Of a DNA stretch of 21,775 nt, positions 13,755-21,775 are shown piece after piece (position 1 is the first letter of the stretch; each line of letters opens with the position of its first letter). The notes beneath the pieces are model-generated. The model was not told the origin of the DNA, made no database searches, and saw only the letters and a program-made list of their open reading frames with translations. The position numbers were made by a program, and so were the translations under genes. The stretch comes from an uncultured Cloacibacillus sp. (lineage in GTDB: Bacteria; Synergistota; Synergistia; Synergistales; Synergistaceae): the NCBI GenBank assembly GCA_900545755.1, contig URAG01000036.1, positions 1-21,775 on the forward strand. The letters run 5' to 3'.

Positions 13755-14142
13755 GCACGAATGCGAGAGCAACAGACATTCTTCGCTGTTCGTCCTAAGC
13801 TTCCTCTGCGTCTTTTTGTGCGCGGCTGCGCTTGGCACGCTTCGCCTCTACGGCCTCTACTTGGAGCACAGGATTTCAGAAACCTCTGGACGCATAGAGG
13901 CTTGCCGCGAGGAAAACCTCGCGCTATCGCGCCGCTACGCTCAGCTTCTTTCTCCCGCGAAGATATACAGCTACGCCCGCACGAACCTCGGGATGAACAA
14001 CGCGGAAAATATCAAGGTGGTAAAAATAGACATCCGTGCCGTCATGATGGCGAACGCAGGGCTTGTACAGACCGCGGACGCGAAGGGCGGCCTGATCGAA
14101 AACCTGAACCCGTTCGTGAACAGGGCTCATGCCAAGGATTAG
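13735..14142 (+). CDS. ftsL: FtsL-like septal cell-division protein
   Basis: Small bitopic division protein; FtsL pairs with FtsB/DivIC and activates FtsW-FtsI at the septum. The 135 residues comprise a short basic cytoplasmic tail, one membrane helix (about residues 17-41), and a periplasmic heptad-rich coiled coil (about 42-75: EHRISETSGRIEACREENLA), followed by the ARTNLGM motif typical of FtsL/DivIC and a C-terminal extension of about 40 residues. Sequence alone identifies the family weakly; position between rsmH and the class B PBP makes the call. ATG 13735 has GGAGGG eight bases upstream. An open frame reaching to 13702 lies inside rsmH and lacks such a site. Its stop is 14 bases inside the next gene. 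Confidence 0.85.
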   Translation: MRRNGHKHECESNRHSSLFVLSFLCVFLCAAALGTLRLYGLYLEHRISETSGRIEACREENLALSRRYAQLLSPAKIYSYARTNLGMNNAENIKVVKIDIRAVMMANAGLVQTADAKGGLIENLNPFVNRAHAKD

Positions 14143-15811
14143 ACGTCCGCAGAATGACGGGCCGAGACGTTCACATTCGATATGGTTTGCGGCGCTTGCG
14201 GTACTGTGCGTGCTCGCCGCGGGGACAGCTAAGGCTCAGCTCTGGCCAGACCGCCGCATAGTCCAGCAGTCTCAGAAGCAGTACTGGGCCAATGTAGCAG
14301 TCAGCGCTTCGCGCGGCCGCATCGAGGATAGAAACGGCATTCCGCTTGCGATATCTGTCCCTACGACAAGCTTTTTCATAGATCCCAAGTACTGGGATCC
14401 GGCGAGCGCGGACAAGCTCGCGCCTACATTCGGCAAAGAAACGGTAAAAAAATTCTCGCAAACGCTTCCCGGGCGTTTTCACTGGGTGGGACGGAACCTC
14501 CCTAAAGAAAAGGCCGACAAACTTGAAGCTAAAAAAATCCCGGGGCTTTACACTCTCTCTGAAAAACAAAGAATATATCCTCATGAGTCGCTTGCCTTTC
14601 ATGTGCTGGGGTTCTGCGACATCGACGAATACGGTCAGGCCGGCATAGAACTCGAGTGGAATCACATACTTTACTCGCCGCCGCGCACGCGCTTCCTGAC
14701 CCGTGACTCAAAAGGCAGGACGATGGACATCATGGGCGGTAAGTCAGGCATCGTCAAAGATACGGCAGGCTCCATAAAGCTCACGATAGACTCAAGGATA
14801 CAGCAAATACTCGAATGGCGTCTCAGCGACGGAGCGAAGGCCGTAGACGCCGGCTGGGCCGCGGGCGTATGCGTAGACCCTTACACCGGCGAAATAGTCG
14901 CGCTTGCAAGCTATCCGACTCTCAACCCCAACGACAGAAAAAACCTATCGAACATTAACGCGGTGCGCAACAACGCGCTCGGCCGAGTATTCGAGCCTGG
15001 CTCAATTTTTAAGCCGATAACGATGTCGATAGCGCTCGAAACCGGCGCGGCCTCGCGTTCGACGACTTACAACTGCAAGGGAACGATGAGGCTTTTTGAC
15101 AAAACCATGAGCGACGTCAACAAGCGTGCGCACGGCGTGCAGAATCTTGAACAGGTACTGATGAACTCGTGCAACATCGGTATGTCGCTGATGTCGATGA
15201 ACGTGCCGAAGTACCAGGCATACGGAATGCTGCGCCAGTTCGGCTTCGGCGAGAAGAGCGAGGTCGAGATGGCAGGCGAAGAGGCCGGGCTTATAAAGGA
15301 GCCGGAGGCGTGGCTTGGCACGGTTCCGGCTAATATCTTTATCGGACAAGGCATAGCGGTGACGCCGCTTCAGCAGGTAATGGCGATATCATGCATAGCC
15401 AACGGAGGCAGGCTGCTTAAGCCTTACGTAGTCTCGGAGGTGCGGGACAGCACTGGTAAAATAATACACAAAGGCGAGCGCCGCGTGCGCTATCAGGTCA
15501 TTTCCAAAGAGACGGCGGACTTTGTAAGAGGCGCCATGCGCCGCGTTGTCTCTGAGGGCGGCGGAAAGCTTGCCGATACGGATAAGACTGAGATAGCCGG
15601 AAAGACCGGGACGGCGCAGATAGCGCAGTCTGGAAAGTATACGAAGGGGCAGTACGTCGCCTCGTTCGTCGGCTTCTGGCCTGCTGACAAGCCGCGCTAC
15701 GTGATGCTTGTCAGCATCGGCGAACCGAAAGGGAAGAAATATTACGGAGGGCAGATAGCCGCTCCTGTCTTTAAAAATATAGTGGAAGACGTCGTGCAGC
15801 TGTCAAATTGA
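14129..15811 (+). CDS. ftsI: Class B penicillin-binding protein (FtsI/PBP3-type peptidoglycan transpeptidase)
   Basis: Septal DD-transpeptidase that cross-links peptidoglycan together with FtsW. It has 560 residues with an N-terminal signal-anchor helix (about 17-36). The PBP dimerisation domain contains SRGRIEDRNGIPLA and the transpeptidase domain begins around residue 245. The three active-site motifs are intact: S292-IF-K295 (SxxK), S347-C-N349 (SxN) and K492-TGT. There are no C-terminal PASTA repeats, which points to the FtsI type rather than the PASTA-bearing PBPs seen in some Firmicutes. The ATG at 14129 overlaps ftsL by 14 bases and has AGGG upstream. The organism's sporulation paralog SpoVD is excluded only by length and context. 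Confidence 0.94.
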   Translation: MPRIRRPQNDGPRRSHSIWFAALAVLCVLAAGTAKAQLWPDRRIVQQSQKQYWANVAVSASRGRIEDRNGIPLAISVPTTSFFIDPKYWDPASADKLAPTFGKETVKKFSQTLPGRFHWVGRNLPKEKADKLEAKKIPGLYTLSEKQRIYPHESLAFHVLGFCDIDEYGQAGIELEWNHILYSPPRTRFLTRDSKGRTMDIMGGKSGIVKDTAGSIKLTIDSRIQQILEWRLSDGAKAVDAGWAAGVCVDPYTGEIVALASYPTLNPNDRKNLSNINAVRNNALGRVFEPGSIFKPITMSIALETGAASRSTTYNCKGTMRLFDKTMSDVNKRAHGVQNLEQVLMNSCNIGMSLMSMNVPKYQAYGMLRQFGFGEKSEVEMAGEEAGLIKEPEAWLGTVPANIFIGQGIAVTPLQQVMAISCIANGGRLLKPYVVSEVRDSTGKIIHKGERRVRYQVISKETADFVRGAMRRVVSEGGGKLADTDKTEIAGKTGTAQIAQSGKYTKGQYVASFVGFWPADKPRYVMLVSIGEPKGKKYYGGQIAAPVFKNIVEDVVQLSN

Positions 15812-15851
15812 ACTGCGCGTTTGGAGAAACGCATAAAAGGAGATGCCGGTC

Positions 15852-17354
15852 ATGAATTTCAGAAAGCTCGTTCACGTTTTGGATAAAAGCCCGCTCGATA
15901 AACACATCCATATCCCAGAGGGCTGCGACATAGATTCCGTCGAACTGGAGGGAATGGTCTGCGACAGCCGCAGGGCAGCGCCTGGACTAATGTTCGCGGC
16001 GGCGAAAGGAGACCATGCCGACGGCTACAATTTCATCGAACATGCCGTCGCGAAGGGCGCGCCTGCCGTCCTGTGCGAGCGAGAAAGCGCTGCCAACGTC
16101 CCGCAGATTATAACGCCAGACGTGCGTTCCGCTATGGGCAGCGTCTGCTCGCTGATCCACGGCGAGCCGTCGCGCAAAATGACGATGATAGGCGTGACCG
16201 GCACTAACGGTAAAACAACGTCGGCATTTATGACGCAGGCGATACTCAACCATTGCGGCATAAAGACCGGGCTGGCCGGGACGGTCATATACGACGACGG
16301 CGTGGTGGCCGAAGAGGCGGAGCACACGACGCCGGAGGGCGCTGATTTGCAGAATCTTTTCGCGCGCATGGTACAAAACGGCTGCAAGGCATGCGTTATG
16401 GAGGTATCGTCGCATTCTCTCGTGCAGGGGCGCGTCAGCGGCACAGCATACGACAGAGCGGGGTTCACAAACCTTACTATTGACCACCTCGATTTTCACG
16501 GCACGATGGAGAACTACTTCAACGCTAAGAAAACGCTTTTCGACAAATATATGAGAAACAATTGGCAGGCCGCCGTGAACGTCGACGATGAATATGGGCG
16601 CAGATTGCGTGACGGCCTAGGCCGGCGCGCGATAACCTACGCGATGCTCGACGAGAGCGCGGATTTTTTCGCTTCTATAAAAAATTTCTCGCTTGACGGC
16701 CTCGACATAGAAATAAAAATGCCTGGTTCCATCGACGTAAAGCGCATCAAGCTGCCGCTGCTCGGCGGATACAACGTGTTGAACGGGCTCCAGGCGCTTT
16801 CGCTCGCATGGTCGGTAGGCATTTCTGCAAACTGCGCGCTCGACGCGCTCGCACATATGCCGCAGATCCCGGGACGTCTTGAACGCTATAAGATAGAAGG
16901 CGGCGGCACATGCGTCATAGATTTTGCACACACATCTGACGGTCTTGAAAAGGTGCTCACCGCAGTGAGACCGATATGCAAAGGCAGGCTCATCGCCGTA
17001 TTCGGCGCTGGCGGAGACCGCGACAGGACGAAGCGGCCCATCATGGGCGAGACGGCATCGCGCCTCGCCGACTATGTCGTCGTGACCTCTGACAACCCGC
17101 GTACGGAAGAACCGCTGGCGATAATTTCGGAAATTTTGCCCGGCGTACAAAAGCACGACACACCTTACAGCGTCACACCAGACCGTCGCGAGGCGATATA
17201 CGAGGGACTCGATATGGCTGGCGACGACGACGTGGTCGTGATAGCTGGGCGTGGGCCTGAAACTAAGCAGATACTCAAAGAAGGGCCGATTCATCTCGTA
17301 GACAAGGAAGTCGTCGCGGACTGGTGCGCTATGAGAGGAAGGAGCATAAAGTAA
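15852..17354 (+). CDS. murE: MurE, UDP-MurNAc-L-Ala-D-Glu:meso-diaminopimelate ligase
   Basis: Cytosolic Mur ligase that adds the third residue of the stem peptide. The 500 residues show the ATP site GTNGKTT (117-123), TPEGADLQ for UDP-MurNAc-dipeptide binding, EVSSHSL, the carbamylated-lysine region NAKKTLFDKY (about 224-233), DFAHTSDGLEK and FGAGGDRDRTKR. The specificity motif reads DNPR (414-417), the form associated with meso-diaminopimelate rather than lysine. I chose ATG 15852 because AAAAGGAG (15835-15842) is nine bases upstream; ATG 15843 directly abuts that site and is too close. The 40-base gap after the PBP gene shows no terminator. Confidence 0.96.
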   Translation: MNFRKLVHVLDKSPLDKHIHIPEGCDIDSVELEGMVCDSRRAAPGLMFAAAKGDHADGYNFIEHAVAKGAPAVLCERESAANVPQIITPDVRSAMGSVCSLIHGEPSRKMTMIGVTGTNGKTTSAFMTQAILNHCGIKTGLAGTVIYDDGVVAEEAEHTTPEGADLQNLFARMVQNGCKACVMEVSSHSLVQGRVSGTAYDRAGFTNLTIDHLDFHGTMENYFNAKKTLFDKYMRNNWQAAVNVDDEYGRRLRDGLGRRAITYAMLDESADFFASIKNFSLDGLDIEIKMPGSIDVKRIKLPLLGGYNVLNGLQALSLAWSVGISANCALDALAHMPQIPGRLERYKIEGGGTCVIDFAHTSDGLEKVLTAVRPICKGRLIAVFGAGGDRDRTKRPIMGETASRLADYVVVTSDNPRTEEPLAIISEILPGVQKHDTPYSVTPDRREAIYEGLDMAGDDDVVVIAGRGPETKQILKEGPIHLVDKEVVADWCAMRGRSIK

Positions 17355-18748
17355 TGTCGTTCTCCGTCTCCGACGCCGCCGCGGCATGCGGCGGAAAATT
17401 TTTCGGCCCCGACATACCGGCGGCGCGTGCGTGGAGTTGCGACAGCCGCGAGGTATGCGAGGGCGGCGGTTTTGCGGCGATACGCGGGGCGAATACAGAC
17501 GGACATCTCTATATAAAGCAGGCTGCGGCGCAGGGCGCGCGGGTCGTCCTCGCGGAGCGCGAAGGGCTTGAAGGCGCCGGAATCAGCACAGAGGATTTAC
17601 CCGGCGTCTCGTTCATCGTGACGGAGCGCCGCACGGAGGATGCTCTTGCGCTCGCCGCATCGGATTATCTGCGCAGCGTCGCGCCGAAAACTATCGCGAT
17701 AACCGGAAGCGTCGGCAAGACGACGACGCGCGAGCTGACCGCCGCGGCTCTGGCCCGGCGGTATAAAGTCCACAGCGCAGTGCGCAGCTTTAACACAATC
17801 ATCGGCTGTGCGCTGACCGTGCTGTCGATGGCGGAGGATACGGAGGCGCTCGTCCTTGAGCTTGGAACGAACCATTTCGGCGAAATCGCCGAAATGGTGA
17901 AATATTTCCCACCGGAGACCGTGATAATAACCGAGATAGCACCCGCGCACCTCGAAGGCTTCGGCAGCGTCGAGGGCGTTCTGCGCGCGAAGCTCGAAAT
18001 ATGCGGAAGCGAAAAGCTTCAGAAAATCATCTTCAACTACGACAACGCGCTGCTGCGCGAAGCAATGTCCCATAATTACGATAACATTATAAAAATCGGC
18101 GTCGGTCGCGAAGCGGGCGCAGATATTTTAATTGAAGAATGCCGCGTAACCTTGAACGGAGGCGGCCCTTCGACCTATGTGCGCTGCCGCGAGGCGGGAC
18201 GGGAAATTACGCTTTCCGCGCCGCTCTTCGGCGAACAGCACGCATACAATATGTGCTTCGCCCTCGCCGCGGCGGAGAACTGCGGCGTGAGCGTGCAGGA
18301 GACGGCGAGCGGCTTCGCCGCTATGGCGCAGCTCGGCGGGCGCGGACAGTGCAGACGTACTGCGCACGGCGGCTGGGTTATCGACGAAGCATACAACGCA
18401 AACCCCGCCTCAATGCGCGCCGCGATACGCAACGCGCGCGCGGCGGCGGAGAGCCTAGGCCTGCGCAAATGCGCCGCGCTTGGCGGAATGCGCGAGCTGG
18501 GCGAGAGCGCGCCGAAGTGGCACTGCGAAATTCTCGAAGCCGTCACAGATTTCGATTACGTCCTGCTGCTCGGCGGCGAGTGGAAGGAATGCGGAGCGTC
18601 GCTCGCGGACAACTTTATGCTCTGCGCGTCGCTTGACGAGCTCGTCTCGCGGGCGCTGGAAGAAAGCACGAAGGGCGGCCTTATCCTCGTCAAAGGCTCG
18701 AACTCCTACGGCCTTAAAAAAGCCGTCGCGGCTCTGACGGAGGAATAA
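17354..18748 (+). CDS. murF: MurF, UDP-MurNAc-tripeptide:D-Ala-D-Ala ligase
   Basis: Adds D-Ala-D-Ala to complete the cytoplasmic UDP-MurNAc-pentapeptide. The 464 residues have the N-terminal CDSREV block, P-loop GSVGKTTT (118-125), LELGTNHFGEIAEM, the ITEIAPAHLEGFGS segment, and DEAYNANPASMRAAI, the MurF hallmark. The ATG at 17354 overlaps the murE stop (TAATG) and has GGAG nine bases upstream. An in-frame extension back to 17324 lies inside murE and is not needed. The first 60 codons are very GC-rich, as in the neighbouring genes, with no sign of foreign origin. Confidence 0.96.
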   Translation: MSFSVSDAAAACGGKFFGPDIPAARAWSCDSREVCEGGGFAAIRGANTDGHLYIKQAAAQGARVVLAEREGLEGAGISTEDLPGVSFIVTERRTEDALALAASDYLRSVAPKTIAITGSVGKTTTRELTAAALARRYKVHSAVRSFNTIIGCALTVLSMAEDTEALVLELGTNHFGEIAEMVKYFPPETVIITEIAPAHLEGFGSVEGVLRAKLEICGSEKLQKIIFNYDNALLREAMSHNYDNIIKIGVGREAGADILIEECRVTLNGGGPSTYVRCREAGREITLSAPLFGEQHAYNMCFALAAAENCGVSVQETASGFAAMAQLGGRGQCRRTAHGGWVIDEAYNANPASMRAAIRNARAAAESLGLRKCAALGGMRELGESAPKWHCEILEAVTDFDYVLLLGGEWKECGASLADNFMLCASLDELVSRALEESTKGGLILVKGSNSYGLKKAVAALTEE

Positions 18749-18750
18749 AG

Positions 18751-19779
18751 ATGATTTTCGTTGTATTTTTTCTGTTCTTTGTCTTTTTCGCTGAGATATT
18801 CCTCCAGAACTGGTGGATAAAGGTGATGCACAAAAAGAAGATAGAGCAGGTGACGAAGCTCTACGGCCCCGCGTGGCACGAAAAGACGAAGCTCGGAACG
18901 CCGACGATGGGCGGCGTCGTCTTCGCCGCCGTCGCGCTGCTCTGCGTGCCCGTGATTATGCTGTGGATGTGGCAAAGCGGCGCGTTCTTATTCATTCCAA
19001 GGGAAGACAGTATTTTTGACTGGTGGAAATTCTGGGCGATGCTGGAGAGTTCCGCCGCGATACTCTCTTATCCGATACTAGCCGGCGCGGTCGGCTTCGC
19101 CGACGAATGGCTGAAATACCGGCGGCACTCGAGCGACGGCTTCACGAGCAAGCAGAAGCTCGCGCTCCAGATACTCGTCACGCTGCCGTGGGCGGCGTGG
19201 ATGTACTTCTATATCGGTTACGCCGATATAGGCGTGATGCGCTCGTTCGTCGTATTCGTTGCGGTCGTGACCTTCATAGGCGTCGGCCTCCAGAACGCAG
19301 TCAACGTGACAGACGGCCTCGACGGCCTCGCCGTCGGCTGCTCGTTCGTCACCTTCATCGCGCTTCTGCCGCTGACGGCTTTCGGCGCCGGCATGAGCAC
19401 GTTGGCGGTGCCGTACAACCTTATGGCGATAGCACTGTGCCTAGGCTTCCTCTGGCACAATTGCAACCCCGCCTCCGTCTTTATGGGCGACGTCGGCGCG
19501 CATTTCCTCGCGGGGCTCATGCTCTCTCTCTGCATCTGCTCCGGCACGGTCTTTTATATCATTCCCGTCTGCTTCTTCTTCGGCGTAGAAATTTGCTCCG
19601 TCGCTATACAGATCGTTGCGATACGGAAATTCCACAGAAAGGTCTTCAAGATGAGCCCGATTCACCATCATTTCGAGATGTCGGGCTGGAAGGAGACGCA
19701 GATAGTTACGCGTTTCTGGATTATCCATTTAATCGGCGTTGTAATTTTGTGCATGGCTTATGTTGTGTTAGCCTATTGA
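18751..19779 (+). CDS. mraY: MraY, phospho-MurNAc-pentapeptide translocase (lipid I synthase)
   Basis: Polytopic inner-membrane enzyme that transfers phospho-MurNAc-pentapeptide to undecaprenyl phosphate. The 342 residues show about ten hydrophobic segments and the family landmarks GTPTMGG (near residue 50), NVTDGLDGLA (185-194) and PIHHHFEMSGWKE near the C-terminus. Two catalytic-site motifs differ from the usual form: the DDxxK stretch reads D118-E119-WL-K122, and MGDTGS reads MGDVGA (from M245, D247 retained). The start follows the murF stop by two bases, with GGAGG inside the end of murF. As the only candidate in a complete dcw order it is presumably functional. Confidence 0.94.
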   Translation: MIFVVFFLFFVFFAEIFLQNWWIKVMHKKKIEQVTKLYGPAWHEKTKLGTPTMGGVVFAAVALLCVPVIMLWMWQSGAFLFIPREDSIFDWWKFWAMLESSAAILSYPILAGAVGFADEWLKYRRHSSDGFTSKQKLALQILVTLPWAAWMYFYIGYADIGVMRSFVVFVAVVTFIGVGLQNAVNVTDGLDGLAVGCSFVTFIALLPLTAFGAGMSTLAVPYNLMAIALCLGFLWHNCNPASVFMGDVGAHFLAGLMLSLCICSGTVFYIIPVCFFFGVEICSVAIQIVAIRKFHRKVFKMSPIHHHFEMSGWKETQIVTRFWIIHLIGVVILCMAYVVLAY

Positions 19780-19835
19780 TTTGGGCTATCATTACAAATC
19801 GGTGTTTTAATAAAGAAAGCTGCTGGTGATGTAAG

Positions 19836-21209
19836 ATGTATGAGGAATCGCAGATTCAGGGCAAGAGAATAACTGTCGTCGGAGCCGGAGTGAGCGGACG
19901 CGCGCTCGCGGAGCTTGCGGCGAAGCTCGGCGCGAAGGTCTTCGTCTCCGATGCGAAGGAGCTGCCCGAAGAGACAAAGAAGCTCTTTGAAAGCGGCGGA
20001 ATAGATTACGAGTGCGGCGGCAACACGGAGCGCGCGCTTGATGCAGACGAGGTGGTTGTCAGCTCCGGAATTTCGCCGAAAGCGCCAATAGTCGCCGAGG
20101 CGCTCAATCGCGGCATAAAGGTAACTGGCGAGCTCGACTTCGTAAATCCTTACCTTTCGGGCATCGTCATCGGCGTGACGGGAAGCAACGGAAAGACGAC
20201 TACGACTTCGATGATAGGCTACTTCCTCGAAAAGCTTGGGTATTCAGTCATGACGGGCGGAAACATCGGCAATGCCGTCGCGCATGCGGCCGGGAGCGAC
20301 TACGACTTTATCGTGCTGGAACTGTCGAGCTTCCAGCTCTATTGGGCGCGCGAGTTCATGTGCGACCTCGCGGTAGTTACGAACCTTGCGCCAGACCATA
20401 TAGACTGGCACGGTTCATACGAAAACTACGTAGCTTCGAAGGCCAATCTCATAAACTGCCTTGCGCCCGGCGGCGCGGCGATTTACCAGAAGCGCGACGA
20501 AGATGCTCTTCACATCAAGGACGGCGTTGAGCGCTTCCCGCTTTCGTGGCACGAGGAAGATCCTCACGCGCAGGGTATTTACCTCGACGAGCAGGTCGGA
20601 GCGGCGTGGATAAACGGCGGCGGCTGCCGTATGAAGCACAGGCTATTTCTCTTTGACGACGTGAAGCTTCTCGGGAAGCATAATTTAGAGAACGCGGCGA
20701 TGGCTGCCGGCGCGCTCGCGATATTCAACACGCCGGAGATAACGCCGGAGCTGATGAGTTCCTACGTGCCGCCGAAGCACCGCTGCGCCTTCGCCGGGAA
20801 GCTTCGCGGCGTGACCTTCGTAGACGACTCGAAAGGGACGAACGTCGCAGCCTCGATAACCGCAATGACCTCGCTGCCCGGTACGAAGGTTATGATACTC
20901 GGCGGACAGGGCAAGGGAGAGGAGTACGCGTCTCTCGCAGAGGCCGTGAAACAGAACGCGCGCGCCGCGGTCATACTCGGCACGGAAAAGGAAAAAATAG
21001 CCTTGGCGCTCGCCGCCGCAGGCTTTGAAAATTACAGCCTCGTCAAAGATATGGACGAAGCCGTCCGTGCCGCATGGAAACTGGCGCAGGAGGGCGATAC
21101 AGTGTTGCTTTCGCCCGCCTGTACGAGTTGGGATATGTACCCGAGTTACAAGGCGCGCGGCGAAGATTTCTGCCGCGTCGCTGAAGAGATAATCAAAGCG
21201 GAAGGCTAA
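19836..21209 (+). CDS. murD: MurD, UDP-MurNAc-L-alanine:D-glutamate ligase
   Basis: Adds D-glutamate to UDP-MurNAc-L-Ala in the cytoplasm. The 457 residues contain the Rossmann-like N-terminus VVGAGVSGRALAELA, SSGISP, P-loop GSNGKTTT (116-123), ELSSFQLYW, APDHIDWHGSYENYVASK with the likely carbamylated lysine at its end, DDSKGTN and the closing LLSPACTSWD. All are standard MurD blocks. A 56-base gap separates it from mraY; no terminator is visible there and the candidate ribosome-binding site GGTGATG is modest. The ATG at 19840 is out of frame and not used. It is followed three bases later by ftsW. Confidence 0.96.
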   Translation: MYEESQIQGKRITVVGAGVSGRALAELAAKLGAKVFVSDAKELPEETKKLFESGGIDYECGGNTERALDADEVVVSSGISPKAPIVAEALNRGIKVTGELDFVNPYLSGIVIGVTGSNGKTTTTSMIGYFLEKLGYSVMTGGNIGNAVAHAAGSDYDFIVLELSSFQLYWAREFMCDLAVVTNLAPDHIDWHGSYENYVASKANLINCLAPGGAAIYQKRDEDALHIKDGVERFPLSWHEEDPHAQGIYLDEQVGAAWINGGGCRMKHRLFLFDDVKLLGKHNLENAAMAAGALAIFNTPEITPELMSSYVPPKHRCAFAGKLRGVTFVDDSKGTNVAASITAMTSLPGTKVMILGGQGKGEEYASLAEAVKQNARAAVILGTEKEKIALALAAAGFENYSLVKDMDEAVRAAWKLAQEGDTVLLSPACTSWDMYPSYKARGEDFCRVAEEIIKAEG

Positions 21210-21212
21210 CGC

Positions 21213-21775
21213 ATGGCGCAGCGCGGACCGGAGGAGCCGTCTGAAAACAGGTACAGGGCGAATCCATTCATTTGGGTGATACCTCTCATACTGAGCGGTA
21301 TCGGCATTCTCATGATCACCTCGACGACGAGTCCCAACTCTTTTGTGCTGACGGGGACGCCGTTCCAGACGGGGCTGCGCCAGCTGCGTTGGCTCGCCGT
21401 TGCAATGTGCGGCATGTTCTTCGTCTACTCCGTCCCAGTGCGCATATGGAAGCGCTTTTCCGCACATCTCCTGGTACTTATGTGGCTGATGTCGTGGCTG
21501 CCGCTCGTCCCTGGAATCGGCGACACGGTCGGCGGCGCGAGCCGCTGGATAAGGCTTCCTGGACTCGGCGTATCTTTGCAGCCCGGCGAATTGCTCGCGC
21601 TCTCGCTCGCGCTGCACGTCGCAAAGCTGCTGGCGCGCGACGGCGACCGCGATCCGCTGAAGACCTTCGGAAGAGTTCTGTTCCTCGTAATTTTCGCATC
21701 CATGCCTCTGCTTATGCAGCCCGACCTTGGCACTACGATACTGGTATTCACTGTGGTCATGGGTATGTACGTGGA
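21213..21775 (+). CDS. ftsW: FtsW, septal peptidoglycan glycosyltransferase (SEDS family), 3'-truncated by the window edge
   Basis: Membrane glycosyltransferase that polymerises lipid II at the division site with its class B PBP partner. The 187 codons in view start at ATG 21213, three bases after the murD stop, with GCGGAAGG seven bases upstream. A short hydrophilic N-terminus precedes hydrophobic segments, and the SEDS signatures GASRWIRL, QPGE and QPDLGTT are all present. The frame is still open at the last base, so roughly half the protein is missing. FtsW is preferred over RodA because of the dcw position after murD. murG and murC would be expected next, outside the window. Confidence 0.94.
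   Translation, partial: MAQRGPEEPSENRYRANPFIWVIPLILSGIGILMITSTTSPNSFVLTGTPFQTGLRQLRWLAVAMCGMFFVYSVPVRIWKRFSAHLLVLMWLMSWLPLVPGIGDTVGGASRWIRLPGLGVSLQPGELLALSLALHVAKLLARDGDRDPLKTFGRVLFLVIFASMPLLMQPDLGTTILVFTVVMGMYV

Noticed and set aside
19023..19829. 268-codon + strand frame overlapping mraY
   Set aside because: Arg-rich out-of-frame reading of mraY. The mraY frame carries the conserved motifs and membrane segments.
19760..19830. Promoter in the 56-bp gap between mraY and murD
   Set aside because: Best candidate (TTGTGT, 18 bp, TATCAT) matches poorly and overlaps the end of mraY. The gap is AT-richer than its surroundings but nothing is convincing.
20685..21617. 310-codon open frame on the - strand opposite murD and ftsW
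   Set aside because: Spans two unrelated, clearly identified + strand genes and their junction; low-complexity Arg/His-rich product typical of an antisense shadow.
1..21775. Mobile elements, CRISPR arrays, defence or toxin-antitoxin systems
   Set aside because: No transposase, integrase, phage genes, terminal repeats or regularly spaced repeats were seen. The only 10-bp periodic array is the MraZ box.

Overview
The window carries 18 protein genes and two tRNAs, all on the + strand and tightly packed. It looks like a chromosomal segment of a G+C-rich bacterium (upper 50s percent by eye). My best guess is a member of the Synergistota (Cloacibacillus/Synergistes-like). The inference rests on a Firmicutes-like ctsR-mcsA-clpC operon without mcsB, a clostridial-type biotin operon, a meso-diaminopimelate-type MurE, and heavy use of the AUA isoleucine codon in GC-rich DNA. 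A high-GC Firmicute is the main alternative. There is no 16S gene here to settle it.

Layout. (1) 1-3532: biotin operon bioY (cut at the left edge)-bioB-bioD-bioA, joined by overlapping stops and starts and encoding uptake plus the last three synthetic steps. bioF is not in view. (2) 3552-3804: strong promoter, tRNA-Lys(UUU), tRNA-Glu(UUC), terminator. (3) 4061-5287: a stand-alone class I aminotransferase with its own terminator. (4) 5320-5988: an unassigned nucleotidyltransferase-fold protein. (5) 6071-9838: the protein quality-control operon ctsR-mcsA-clpC, with a strong promoter, a structured leader of about 210 nt and a terminator. (6) 9892-10951: an exported parvulin-type prolyl isomerase, then a 17-bp hairpin. 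(7) 10971-12040: an MscS-family mechanosensitive channel from an extended -10 promoter. (8) 12041-12378: an AT-rich gap ending in tandem 10-bp MraZ boxes. (9) 12379-21775: the division and cell-wall cluster mraZ-rsmH-ftsL-ftsI-murE-murF-mraY-murD-ftsW, running off the right edge.

How the genes work together. CtsR probably represses the ClpC unfoldase operon, with McsA as adaptor. The dcw genes make the DAP-containing lipid-linked peptidoglycan precursor (MurE, MurF, MraY, MurD) and the septal synthase (FtsW with the class B PBP, plus FtsL). MraZ is expected to autoregulate this cluster through the boxes in front of it.

No phage, transposon, CRISPR or defence island is visible, so most of the window is housekeeping. 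The points most worth a second look are: MraY with DE in place of the family's DD pair and MGDVGA in place of MGDTGS; CtsR with GGHG in its heat-sensing glycine loop, in an operon without the McsB kinase; a perfect inverted repeat and a possible 31-codon ORF in the ctsR leader; and the MraZ box array overlapping the mraZ ribosome-binding site.
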